The translations under genes and the position numbers were made by a program. Of a stretch of DNA of 64,000 bases, positions 1 through 7,961 are shown piece by piece. The notes under the pieces were generated by a model. The model ran no database searches. It was given only the letters and a program-made list of their open reading frames with translations, and was not told where the DNA came from. Origin of the DNA: Enterocloster alcoholdehydrogenati (GTDB lineage Bacteria; Bacillota; Clostridia; Lachnospirales; Lachnospiraceae); contig NZ_BLTJ01000005.1 of assembly GCF_013282095.1 (NCBI RefSeq), positions 208,830-272,829 of the forward strand. The letters run 5' to 3'. Each line of letters starts with the position of its first letter. Position 1 is the first letter of the stretch.

Positions 1-1008
1 GCATTTTCCCGACAGATCGTTGACCTAAGCGGCGCCAAAAAACTGAGTGAGGAAATGAGAAAAATGTCTGCCGAGTATTTGTTTTACTATTCTGCTTTTT
101 CCATTCCCATGCTTATGAGCACCTGTCTTTCTGTTTTTGTGAGAAATGACGGCTCTCCAATGCTTTCCTTTGTGGGAATGTGCACAGGAGCGACATCCAA
201 TATCTTCCTGGACTGGCTGTTTATCTTCCCCCTTCATATGGGTGTAACCGGCGCGGCTGTTGCCTCCGGCCTGGGCCAGATTCTTTCAGTCCTTGTGCTG
301 CTTTCCCATTTTATACTGAAAAAGGGGGATCTGCGGATCCGCCCATTTAAAATTGACGTTTCATTGATAATAAAAATCTGCAGGCGCGGTGTGCCCGAAG
401 CAGTTACCCAGCTTGCAACGCCTGTCACCGCGCTCTGCTATAACCTCATGCTGGCCAGCCTGGTGGGCGACATCGGCATATCCACCTTTAGTGTTTTAAG
501 CTTCATTTTTTCCCTTGCCAATGCCATCCTATCCGGCGTGGCCCAGGGCCTGCAGCCCCTTTGGGGACATTGCTGTGGCAAAGGAAATACCAGGGATATG
601 GGATGGTATTTTTACTGCGGACTCCTTATTAACAGTATCCTGTCCGTTTTGATTTACGGAGTGCTGTTCTTTTTTGACAGGGCCGTAATCCGTATTTTTA
701 GCAGCAGCGCAGACCTTGTACAGGCCGCTTCCGCAGCTTTACCGCTGTTTAGCCTGTCCTTCATCCCCATGGCGCTGAACCTTATCTATACGGCCTTCCT
801 GTTCTCTACCAAAAGAACCGAAGCGGCAAACATCGTTGCAATCAGCAGAGGGATTGTGATAAAAGCCTTGGCCATTTTCTGTATTCCTGTGGTTTTTGGA
901 AGCGGCTCTATCTGGATCGCGCCATTTGCCGCAGAAATCGTGACTCTTGCGCTCGCTGTCAGACTGTGTAGAGAAAATGGGAAAAAGGATCAGATATTCA
1001 AAAAATAA
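1..1008 (+). CDS. MATE-family multidrug/cation efflux transporter, 5' end missing
   Basis: Polytopic inner-membrane exporter of the MATE (multi-antimicrobial extrusion) family, which expels drugs or metabolites in exchange for Na+ or H+. The reading frame is already open at base 1, so the start and first part lie outside the window; the visible part is about 335 codons, whereas the family usually has about 450. Seen: eight or so hydrophobic segments, the internal MATE-like stretch 'FVGMCTGATSNIFLDWLFIFPLHMGVTGAAVASGLGQ' region (residues about 57-93 from base 1) and a second-half repeat with 'GVAQGLQPLWGHCCGKG'. It ends at a strong hairpin shared with the convergent gene. Substrate cannot be told from sequence. 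Confidence 0.88.
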   Translation, partial: AFSRQIVDLSGAKKLSEEMRKMSAEYLFYYSAFSIPMLMSTCLSVFVRNDGSPMLSFVGMCTGATSNIFLDWLFIFPLHMGVTGAAVASGLGQILSVLVLLSHFILKKGDLRIRPFKIDVSLIIKICRRGVPEAVTQLATPVTALCYNLMLASLVGDIGISTFSVLSFIFSLANAILSGVAQGLQPLWGHCCGKGNTRDMGWYFYCGLLINSILSVLIYGVLFFFDRAVIRIFSSSADLVQAASAALPLFSLSFIPMALNLIYTAFLFSTKRTEAANIVAISRGIVIKALAIFCIPVVFGSGSIWIAPFAAEIVTLALAVRLCRENGKKDQIFKK

Positions 1009-1075
1009 CAAAACTTAAGTCCTGCTTTGGCAGCCTGGCCGGATACCATAAGAGCACGCCTATTGCACCACAATC

Positions 1076-1117
1076 AAAAAGACGGACAAAAGCAATGGCT
1101 TTTTACCCGTCTTTTTT
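1076..1117. terminator. bidirectional Rho-independent terminator
   Basis: AAAAAGACGG and CCGTCTTTTT form a perfect 10-bp stem with a T-run on either strand. It lies between the convergent MATE gene and the epimerase gene and can serve both. Confidence 0.8.
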
Positions 1118-1137
1118 ACTGCATATCATGTATGCAT

Positions 1138-1989
1138 TTATACCCGGTCAAAGACCTCCTGCAAAAACGCCACATCCTCATGGAAACGCTCTCTGTCAGA
1201 GTTTTCCAGCAGCATGGGAATATACGGTTTCTTTTCCTTAATGAGCTTCATAAACGGCTCATAATTAAAAAGTCCCTCTCCTACGTGCTTGAAAATCTGG
1301 TTTTCGCCGTCAAAGACGAAATCCTTCATATGAAGGGCGCTGATCCGGTCTCCATAATACTCAAAGGCCTGCCCGATCACCCTGGCCTGGGCTTCGGGTG
1401 CTGTCTCATTGGGATGGATCAGATTCACGCCGTCTAAGATTACCTCTACATTAGGGGAATCTATATCATCCAAAAACCGTTTCATCCGGGCAGGGCTGCA
1501 GAGCGTGTGGTCAAATACCCCTTCCACCCCTACGATCACTCCCAGCTTTTCAGCCGCAGCCACGATTTCTCTCATGCTCTTTAACAGCAGCTGATATCCA
1601 TCCTCAGAATAAGTCTCCGGGGTTACACGAAAATCTGAAGATAAACGTCCTGTCTCAGTGCCTACCATATCCGCACCGATAATCCGGGCATATTTTAAAT
1701 GCTCAATGAATCTGGCCACCTCTTTTTTCCGCTCTGACTCCACCGGATGCGTGGGGTTTATATAGCAGCCGAGCACCGCTACATGAATGTCATTTTTATC
1801 CAGCTGCTCCTTTATGTAGCGGGCAAAGCCGGGATTGTAACGGCCTGTTGTAAAATCATAATTGCTGATGGATTTGGCAAACGCCAGCTGGATCTGATGG
1901 ATCCCATTTTCCTTTGCCTGTTCAAATACTTTTTCCATCTCCATTTTCGGACACAGGTCATGGCAGCGCATACCAGTGTTTAATTTCAT
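1138..1989 (-). CDS. sugar phosphate isomerase/epimerase (xylose-isomerase-like TIM barrel)
   Basis: About 283 residues of the AP-endonuclease-2/xylose-isomerase-like TIM-barrel family, cytosolic, generally metal-dependent sugar isomerases or epimerases. Seen: 'VGTETGR', 'GVEGVFDHTL', 'VILDGVNLIHP', 'ALHMKDF' and 'LLENSDRE', which supply the usual Glu, Asp, His and Glu metal ligands at barrel strand ends. The start is placed at the ATG at 1989 because it has GGAGGAG 6-7 bases upstream; the frame is open further upstream but runs into folT. It starts 34 bases after folT ends, so it is probably co-transcribed with it under the THF riboswitch. The natural substrate is unknown; a link to folate is only positional. 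Confidence 0.8.
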   Translation of the reverse strand: MKLNTGMRCHDLCPKMEMEKVFEQAKENGIHQIQLAFAKSISNYDFTTGRYNPGFARYIKEQLDKNDIHVAVLGCYINPTHPVESERKKEVARFIEHLKYARIIGADMVGTETGRLSSDFRVTPETYSEDGYQLLLKSMREIVAAAEKLGVIVGVEGVFDHTLCSPARMKRFLDDIDSPNVEVILDGVNLIHPNETAPEAQARVIGQAFEYYGDRISALHMKDFVFDGENQIFKHVGEGLFNYEPFMKLIKEKKPYIPMLLENSDRERFHEDVAFLQEVFDRV

Positions 1990-2023
1990 GATAACTCCTC
2001 CTTTGGCTCTGCAAATACGTCCC

Positions 2024-2593
2024 TCACTGACGTTTCTGGTCTCCTGCGTTAAGGAAACGGAACATTCCAGCAGCGTCCAGGATCTTTGCAATATAAAAAA
2101 AGATCAGAGAATCAATGGGCCACATGATCAGATTTTTAATGATCCGCGGCGGCAAAAGGATCATAAATGCCTTTCCGTATAACACAGAAAGACACAGGGT
2201 ATTAAGAAGCACATTGCACACCAGGCTTACAGCTAAATGGGCGGCAAACACTCTCCAAAGTGTCAGCGGCTTCTTATAATAAAAAGAGCCGTAGATCACG
2301 CCGGCCAGCATGGCCACCAGGGTAAAACCAGGAAAAAATCCCCCGGTAGGCTTGATCATATATTTTAAAATATCAAGCGCCCCTGCGAACAGACTTCCTG
2401 CCGCCGGCCCGAACAGATAGTGAACCAGTTCATTGGGAATACCGGAAAAACCAATGCGCACTGTAGGGCCCACCTCGATGCTCAAAGACCCAAGCACAAT
2501 GGCCGCCGCGCCCAGCATGGCGCAGATGGTAACCGTCTTTGCCTCCTTAAGCTGACGGAAGGAACAGGTAAACAAAGTTGCTAATCTTGTCAT
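2024..2593 (-). CDS. folT: folate ECF transporter S component FolT
   Basis: 189-residue integral membrane substrate-binding (S) subunit of a group II energy-coupling-factor vitamin transporter; it captures folate and works with a shared EcfA/A'/T module encoded elsewhere. Seen: about six membrane segments and the FolT-type signature 'RIGFSGIPNELVHYLFGPAAG' region (residues about 47-67) followed by 'KPTGGFFPGFTLVAMLAGVIYGSF' and a late 'PPRIIKNLIMWPID'. Length is normal. The start ATG has AAAGGAGG 8-10 bases upstream. A THF riboswitch lies in its leader, which independently supports the folate assignment. Confidence 0.9.
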   Translation of the reverse strand: MTRLATLFTCSFRQLKEAKTVTICAMLGAAAIVLGSLSIEVGPTVRIGFSGIPNELVHYLFGPAAGSLFAGALDILKYMIKPTGGFFPGFTLVAMLAGVIYGSFYYKKPLTLWRVFAAHLAVSLVCNVLLNTLCLSVLYGKAFMILLPPRIIKNLIMWPIDSLIFFYIAKILDAAGMFRFLNAGDQKRQ

Positions 2594-2599
2594 AAAAAA

Positions 2600-2642
2600 A
2601 TTACCTCCTTTGCAGACCTCTCAAACTACAATCGGAGATAAT
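2600..2642 (-). promoter_or_regulatory. folT ribosome-binding site with a possible sequestering sequence
   Basis: The folT Shine-Dalgarno GGAGGTAAT (minus strand, 2608-2600) can pair over nine bases, with one G-U, with ATTATCTCC (minus strand, 2642-2634) located between the aptamer and the start codon. This would hide the ribosome binding site, giving translational control by the riboswitch. Pairing is seen; its use as the expression platform is inferred. Confidence 0.45.
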
Positions 2643-2665
2643 CAACCCCTATGATCTTCTCTGAT

Positions 2666-2790
2666 GCAGCGGGATGCGGCCTATGCACCGCAGAAAGTTC
2701 CGGAAATGTACCCCCATCCGGCACTTGCTTTCGTCTGGCTGGCAACTCCCTGTCCAGCCGGCACTTAACGCGCATACGCCTACTCTGCTT
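2666..2790 (-). ncRNA. THF (tetrahydrofolate) riboswitch aptamer
   Basis: On the minus strand the leader contains the class landmarks: AGAGTAGG, GCGTTAAGTGCC, GACGAAAG, TTTCTGCGGTGC and CCGCATCCCGCTGC, in order. GCAG at the 5' end pairs with CTGC at the 3' end (P1) and GTATGC pairs with GCATA (P2). These match the THF-I riboswitch (Rfam RF01831), which binds reduced folates and commonly precedes folT in Firmicutes. Confidence 0.9.
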
Positions 2791-2808
2791 ATTTATTTTT
2801 CAATGATA

Positions 2809-2836
2809 ACTATACACTTTTTTCAAAGATATGCAA
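2809..2836 (-). promoter_or_regulatory. promoter of the folT transcript
   Basis: Minus-strand TTGCAT, 16-base spacer, TATAGT. The predicted start lies about 2802, just before the riboswitch. The rest of the region up to 2978 is AT-rich with no gene I can support. Confidence 0.6.
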
Positions 2837-2978
2837 GCACTTTTTCACATTAAAGAAGAAAATCGTCCAAAACACCTGCAGCTGACCGTATTTTCCCTTG
2901 GACGACATAAAAAATACACCCTCTCTCCCTCCGAATCAGAAGGTGAGCCGGGCGTTTTTCACTGTCCCTTCAGCGCTG

Positions 2979-3209
2979 TTATGCTGCATACCGGGAAATT
3001 TCCTCCATAAGTTCCTGACAGGCGTCGTCTGTATGAACAATGACCTCTACGGTCTTAGACTTTGCCAGGGCCAGCACACCTACGATGGATTTTGCGTCTA
3101 CAATCCTGCTTCCGCATTTTACATCTGCATCATATTCGTACCGATTCATAATTCTTACAAAATCAATGATCTGATCTGGCCGTTCAAATTTAACTGCAAC
3201 ACGTTTCAT
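2979..3209 (-). CDS. HPr-like protein without the active-site histidine
   Basis: 76-residue cytosolic protein with the HPr fold (phosphocarrier of the PTS). The C-terminal two thirds match HPr: 'ADVKCGSRIVDAKSIVGVLALAKSKTVEVIVHTDDACQELMEEISRYAA' region contains the 'DAKSI.GVL.L' helix, with the Ser that HPr kinase modifies in classical HPr (residues about 36-46). The normal phosphorylation loop G-x-H-A-R-P is absent: the corresponding place reads 'FERPDQIIDF'. It therefore cannot act as a normal phosphocarrier and may be regulatory, like Crh. The start at 3209 is chosen because GGAGG lies 8 bases upstream; an ATG six bases earlier is too close to it. Confidence 0.75.
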   Translation of the reverse strand: MKRVAVKFERPDQIIDFVRIMNRYEYDADVKCGSRIVDAKSIVGVLALAKSKTVEVIVHTDDACQELMEEISRYAA

Positions 3210-3544
3210 GTTCATTACCTCCATCATATGCATGATGCGCCCCCTGGGGGAGCGCAGCTGTTTATAAAAGATCACTGCCTGATACACGGGGATGGCTGCT
3301 TACAGTAAGCAGTACCAGGCAATGCCTGCTATCATCTTATGTATTTATGGTATCATCCGTTCCTGCAAAGTTCCATGGTAAAATCTTTTCATCCTCTGTA
3401 AAATCCTACGATTTTCCCTGAAATTCTGCTCAGACCGCCTTTATAAAGCCGCTCATTTACTGTTTTTGAGTAAAATCATGTATTTTACATTGCGGTTTCT
3501 TGTATTATAATAGATTCACGGAAGATGAATTTTGGGAGGGTAAA
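3210..3544. other. intergenic region between divergent HPr-like and AEC genes
   Basis: 335 bases holding the two divergent leaders. One good promoter is visible for the rightward operon (3484-3511). I see no further gene, repeat or RNA structure. Confidence 0.5.
3484..3511 (+). promoter_or_regulatory. promoter of the AEC transporter operon
   Basis: TTTACA, 16-base spacer, TATAAT; predicted start near 3518, 27 bases before the AEC start codon. Confidence 0.65.
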
Positions 3545-4465
3545 ATGGAATTTAAAGGCCTTTTTGACCTGCAGCTCATGATGTTTCTTCTCATGGGCAC
3601 AGGTATGTTTCTGCGAAAGAAAAATATCATAACAAAGGAAGGGCGGGGTGTACTGACGGATCTGATCATCAACGTCCTTCTCCCCTGCAATATTATAACC
3701 GCTTTTTCCATCCCCTTTGACCGTTCTCTGCTGGTATCTGGTTTTCAGATCCTTATGGTCTCGTTGTTCCTTCAGCTGTTCTGCGCCGCTGTCAGCGCCT
3801 TCTGCTACCAAAAGCTCCCCAAAAAACAGAGGATGATCCTCCAGTACGGCACCGTCTGCTCCAATGCCGGTTTTCTTGGAAATCCGGTTGCCGAGGGGCT
3901 TTACGGCTCGCTGGGTCTTTTGTTCGCCTCTATCTATCTGATCCCGCAGCGAATCGTCATGTGGTCTGCCGGTGTATCTTATTTTACAGAAAGCCCCGAC
4001 AAAAAAGAGGTGCTGAAAAAGGTTTTAAGGCATCCCTGCATCATTGCCGTGGAAATCGGGATCCTGCTGATGGCTGCCCAGTACAGGCTGCCCCTGTTTC
4101 TAAGCAAGGCTGTAAGCAGCCTGGGAGGCTGCACGACTGCCATTACCATGCTTTTTATTGGTTCAGGTCTGGCAGACGCGGGGATCCGTCATATGGTCTC
4201 AAAGCTTACAGTAAGCTACTGCCTGATCCGCCTGCTTTTTATCCCATCAGCCGTTCTTGCGGGCTGTCTTATGTTTTCCATTGACCCGGCCGCCGGAGGT
4301 GTGGCCGTAGTGCTGGCGGCTATGCCGGCCGGAAGCACCACCTCGATCCTGGCTGCCAAATATCAGGGCGACGAGACCTTTGCTGCCCAATGCGTAGTCC
4401 TCTCCACCCTTGCCTCTATGGCTGTGCTGCCGCTCTGGTGCATGGTAATCCAGGCTTTGTTATAA
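3545..4465 (+). CDS. AEC (auxin efflux carrier) family transporter
   Basis: 306-residue membrane protein of the AEC family, which in bacteria exports or takes up organic acids such as malate. Seen: about ten hydrophobic segments in two halves, the first ending near 'TDLIINVLLPCNIITAF' and 'CSNAGFLGNPVAEGLYG' (residues about 99-115) with the helix-breaking Asn/Gly/Pro typical of the family, and the second half with 'AMPAGSTTSILAAKYQGDETFAAQCVVLSTLAS', also diagnostic. The start at 3545 is selected by GGGAGGG five bases upstream. It lies 18 bases before a two-component pair, so it may be the output of, or the sensor partner for, that system. Substrate unknown. Confidence 0.85.
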   Translation: MEFKGLFDLQLMMFLLMGTGMFLRKKNIITKEGRGVLTDLIINVLLPCNIITAFSIPFDRSLLVSGFQILMVSLFLQLFCAAVSAFCYQKLPKKQRMILQYGTVCSNAGFLGNPVAEGLYGSLGLLFASIYLIPQRIVMWSAGVSYFTESPDKKEVLKKVLRHPCIIAVEIGILLMAAQYRLPLFLSKAVSSLGGCTTAITMLFIGSGLADAGIRHMVSKLTVSYCLIRLLFIPSAVLAGCLMFSIDPAAGGVAVVLAAMPAGSTTSILAAKYQGDETFAAQCVVLSTLASMAVLPLWCMVIQALL

Positions 4466-4483
4466 AACGAAAGGAACGATTCC

Positions 4484-6031
4484 ATGAAATTATTGATCGC
4501 AGATGACGAAAAACTGACCAGGGAAGGCATACGAAACCTGTTAGATTTAAAAAAACTGGGCATTACGGAGGTCTTTTTGGCCGATGACGGGATTCACGGC
4601 CTGGAAGCGGCCAGATCGCACCGACCGGATATCATTTTAACGGACGTCCGTATGCCCCGCATGACCGGTGTGGAAATGGCCTCACGGTATCTGGAAGAAG
4701 CTCCTGACACAGCCGTTCTCTTTATGAGCGCCTATTCAGACCGCGAATATCTGAAGGCGGCCATCAAATTAAAAGCCGTAAACTACATTGACAAGCCCCT
4801 GGATAAAAAAGAACTGGAGAACGCACTGGAGGAGGCGGCAGACCGGTGCCGCTCCCTTGGGGCCGCCAAAAGCGGGGCGATGCTCAAGGAGCAGGATCTC
4901 AAAGGCCACCTGGTGCTTTTTCTCACGGATGGGGCAAAAGCGGCTGCCGCAGCCGCCCTGGGAGCCTGTCTTTCTCCTGCCATCGAACCAGACTTCTGGT
5001 TTAGTGCAGTTGTCACAAGCTGCCTGACCCCTTTGTCCGAGCTTCCTTCCGAAGAGTTGATGAAGGAAAGCCAGCTTTTTTCCGGGTATCTTAAGGAACA
5101 CGGCATAACCCGGCTGATAATGCCGAAGGCTGACCGTTATATCATAAGCTTTCTCTGCAGCCCTTCCCGTCCGGAGACCAAAGTTCTGGAAGACTTTACC
5201 CGGCTGGTGCAGTCACGAATGAAGACTTACTGCCGTTTCTTTATAGCAGCCGGCCCGATTCTTCAGGGTATGGCGCAGGCCTCCGTTTCCTACCATAGCG
5301 CCATGAACCTTTTAGATGAAAGCTTTTACCATGACTATAACTCGGTCCTGACCCCGCAGCCGGCCGCAGGATCCTATCAGCCGGCCGCAGACCCCTTTAC
5401 AGACTTTGGCGCTGCCTTAACGGCCCAAAAGAAAGAGGATGCCCTGAAGGCGGCAGAGGCATTTTACAGAGGCTTAAAAGACGGCCCTCCTCTTCCCGCA
5501 GCCCAGGCAAAAGACCGGTACTTCCGCTACCTGAATAAACTGGACGAAATCAGTCTTGCCAATCACATTTCTCTGTGGAAACGAGAAGGTCTGGAGTCCG
5601 AATCCATCTGGGAGGACGTTATGAACCGGGCTACCCTGAGGGAGCTTCATGAATTTCTCTGTGAACGGATACAGCTTTATTTTCAGCACCTGATTTTCAA
5701 CCAGACCGAACATCCTGTTGTCTTTCAGATCAAGGAGTACATCCGTCTAAACTATGCAGTCCCTACCTTGTCCGTACCGGAAATCAGCGAATACGTCAAC
5801 CGCTCTTCCAGCTATGTCTGCACCCTCTTTAAAAACGAAACAGGCCAGACCGTGAATCAGTACCTGACCGATTACCGGATCAAAATGTCCAAACAGTTTT
5901 TAAACGATCCCCGCTACCGGATTGCAGACATTTCCGCAAAGGCAGGCTACAGTGACGGAAACTATTACAGCAAGGCCTTCCGCAAAATCGTAGGCCTTTC
6001 CCCATCTGAATACAGGGAGAAAATGCTCTGA
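4484..6031 (+). CDS. YesN-like response regulator with AraC-type DNA-binding domain
   Basis: 515 residues. The N-terminal receiver domain (about 1-120) shows the acidic pair D7/D8, phospho-acceptor D54 in 'LTDVRMP' and K104 in 'DKP'. A middle region of unknown fold (about 130-400) precedes an AraC-type double helix-turn-helix (about 410-515) with 'LSVPEISEYVNRSSSYVCTLFKNETGQTVNQYL' and 'IADISAKAGYSDGNYYSKAFRKIVGLSPSEYRE'. It is a cytosolic transcription factor, phosphorylated by the histidine kinase whose start codon overlaps its stop (TGATG). In Clostridia such pairs usually control sugar ABC transporters; here the only linked transporter is an AEC carrier upstream. Confidence 0.92.
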   Translation: MKLLIADDEKLTREGIRNLLDLKKLGITEVFLADDGIHGLEAARSHRPDIILTDVRMPRMTGVEMASRYLEEAPDTAVLFMSAYSDREYLKAAIKLKAVNYIDKPLDKKELENALEEAADRCRSLGAAKSGAMLKEQDLKGHLVLFLTDGAKAAAAAALGACLSPAIEPDFWFSAVVTSCLTPLSELPSEELMKESQLFSGYLKEHGITRLIMPKADRYIISFLCSPSRPETKVLEDFTRLVQSRMKTYCRFFIAAGPILQGMAQASVSYHSAMNLLDESFYHDYNSVLTPQPAAGSYQPAADPFTDFGAALTAQKKEDALKAAEAFYRGLKDGPPLPAAQAKDRYFRYLNKLDEISLANHISLWKREGLESESIWEDVMNRATLRELHEFLCERIQLYFQHLIFNQTEHPVVFQIKEYIRLNYAVPTLSVPEISEYVNRSSSYVCTLFKNETGQTVNQYLTDYRIKMSKQFLNDPRYRIADISAKAGYSDGNYYSKAFRKIVGLSPSEYREKML

Positions 6032-7878
6032 TGAAACATCCTCTGAAACGTTTGCTGCATTATTACATCTATGACATGAAACTTAAGAAAAAGCTGGCTG
6101 TATCGTACGCCATTCTTTTTATGCTGCCTATGGCCGTAGTGACAGTTCTTATGTTTACCCGGTTCTTTCAGATCGTACTAAATAATACCCTTCAGTCGGA
6201 AGAGGCTTTCCACGCTCAGTCTGCCCTTGCCGCTGAGAATCTGATGACCCATATATCCTATGCTTCCGACACCCTCACAGACGCCCTTTCCGTCCAGGGC
6301 CTCTTTTCCATTCCAAAAGAGCAGGCAAAGACCTCCGCATTATCCCGCTCCCAGCTGGACAGCCTGTACAACCAGGCCCGTATGGCCGCAGAGCCGTCCC
6401 TGATCCGGTCGGTACGGATCTACTATGACGACAGCAGCTATCCCAGGCTGGATGTCTGGAACAACGGGCGTCAAATCCTGTTTTCCCCTCTTTCTTCCCT
6501 GGACAGCCAATGGATCTCACAGTTTAAGGCTTCTGAGGAAGATTATCTGTTCTGTTCCTCCTCTCTCTCGGAAACAGAACGGGAGACCTGCGGCAATCTG
6601 GCTTATATTACACGATTGAATTATCTCCCCCAAAATGGGGAGACAGAGCGAGAGACGGCCGCCTATGTTGCTGTATATTTCTCTCGTTCCTCTCTTCAGG
6701 AGCTGATCGCAAACCGGCGATCCATCGAGGGAGAATACACCTTCTTTGCAGACCAAAACGGGCGGACAATCCAGACCGGGGACCTAAAAACAAACAAGTC
6801 TATGCCTGCCATCCCACCGGAGCTTTTTGAGCAGCTGAAGACAGAGGAAGAATTTCTGCCTGCTGAGTTAAACGGGATCCGGGTATATGCAGCCTGTTTT
6901 CCTGTGAAGGATTCTGGCTGGTATCTCATTTCCCTCATCCCCAGAGAAAAACTTCAGGCAGTAGGCGCTTCCACCATCATGAATTTCATCGGCCTGTATG
7001 CCTTTATCTCTCTTCTGGCCCTGTTTTTGGCGTATCTGCTCTCAAGATCTTTCGCAGACCGCATCATCCATGTGGCCCTTCAGATGGAAAGTATTCGCTC
7101 CGGCCGTCCCCAGCCTCTTATATTAGAGCAGGCCGGCAATGATGAGATCGGGATTCTTTCCGGGGCCTACAATTTTATGACCGCTGAAATCAATGAGCTT
7201 ATGGATCAGCAGGAACAGGCTTCAAAAGAGCTTCAGAAGGCTCAGTTCCGGGCGCTCCAGGCACAGATCAATCCCCATTTTCTCTACAATACCCTGGATA
7301 TGATCAACTGGCTGGCTCAGTCCGGCCAGATCGGGCAGGTAAGCGAAGCCATCCAGGCCTTGACCCGTTTTTACCGCCTGACCCTTGGACGCAAGGATCT
7401 CCTCTCTTCCATCAGAGATGAGATAACCCATGTGTCTCTATATATGCAGCTGCAGAATATGCGCTACAATCACTGCGCCTCCTTTATCGCTGATGTTCCT
7501 CCGGAACTTTTGGATTTCACCATACCAAAGCTGACATTTCAGCCTATCGTAGAAAATGCCCTTCTCCATGGTATCCTGATGAAGGAAGAGAAGAAGGGCT
7601 CCATCCTCCTTACCGGGTGGCGGGAGGACAATGATATTATCTTAGTCATCTGCGATGACGGGGCTGGAATCCCTCCGGAAAAACTGGATACTCTTTTGGA
7701 TGAGCCAAATACTGAAGGCGCTCTTACCTCCACCCGGCACATCGGCGTATCCAATACAAACCTGCGGCTGAAAAGTCTTTACGGAGAAGGCTTTGGACTG
7801 TCATTCACAAGCGTTACAGGAAAAGGCACAGAGGTAACTCTGAAAATCCCCGCAATGCAGGAGCAGATGCCTCTGTGA
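6031..7878 (+). CDS. YesM-like sensor histidine kinase
   Basis: 615-residue membrane kinase of the LytS/YesM (His_kinase PF06580) type. Seen: transmembrane segment about 20-43, extracytoplasmic sensor of about 265 residues (dCache-like length), second transmembrane segment about 312-335, HAMP linker, then the phosphorylation motif 'QAQINPHFLYNTLDMI' (residues about 410-425) and the ATP-binding domain with 'PKLTFQPIVENALLHGI' and 'DDGAGIPPEKL'. It overlaps the response regulator stop codon by one base and is surely co-translated. The ligand is unknown. It ends 84 bases before a convergent MerR gene with no obvious terminator. Confidence 0.92.
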   Translation: MKHPLKRLLHYYIYDMKLKKKLAVSYAILFMLPMAVVTVLMFTRFFQIVLNNTLQSEEAFHAQSALAAENLMTHISYASDTLTDALSVQGLFSIPKEQAKTSALSRSQLDSLYNQARMAAEPSLIRSVRIYYDDSSYPRLDVWNNGRQILFSPLSSLDSQWISQFKASEEDYLFCSSSLSETERETCGNLAYITRLNYLPQNGETERETAAYVAVYFSRSSLQELIANRRSIEGEYTFFADQNGRTIQTGDLKTNKSMPAIPPELFEQLKTEEEFLPAELNGIRVYAACFPVKDSGWYLISLIPREKLQAVGASTIMNFIGLYAFISLLALFLAYLLSRSFADRIIHVALQMESIRSGRPQPLILEQAGNDEIGILSGAYNFMTAEINELMDQQEQASKELQKAQFRALQAQINPHFLYNTLDMINWLAQSGQIGQVSEAIQALTRFYRLTLGRKDLLSSIRDEITHVSLYMQLQNMRYNHCASFIADVPPELLDFTIPKLTFQPIVENALLHGILMKEEKKGSILLTGWREDNDIILVICDDGAGIPPEKLDTLLDEPNTEGALTSTRHIGVSNTNLRLKSLYGEGFGLSFTSVTGKGTEVTLKIPAMQEQMPL

Positions 7879-7961
7879 CGCTCCTGCCAAATAACATTCC
7901 CGGCCCATCCATCCTCCATCCGTTCCTTTGCTGCCACGTTCATGAATCTTCATATGCAGTT

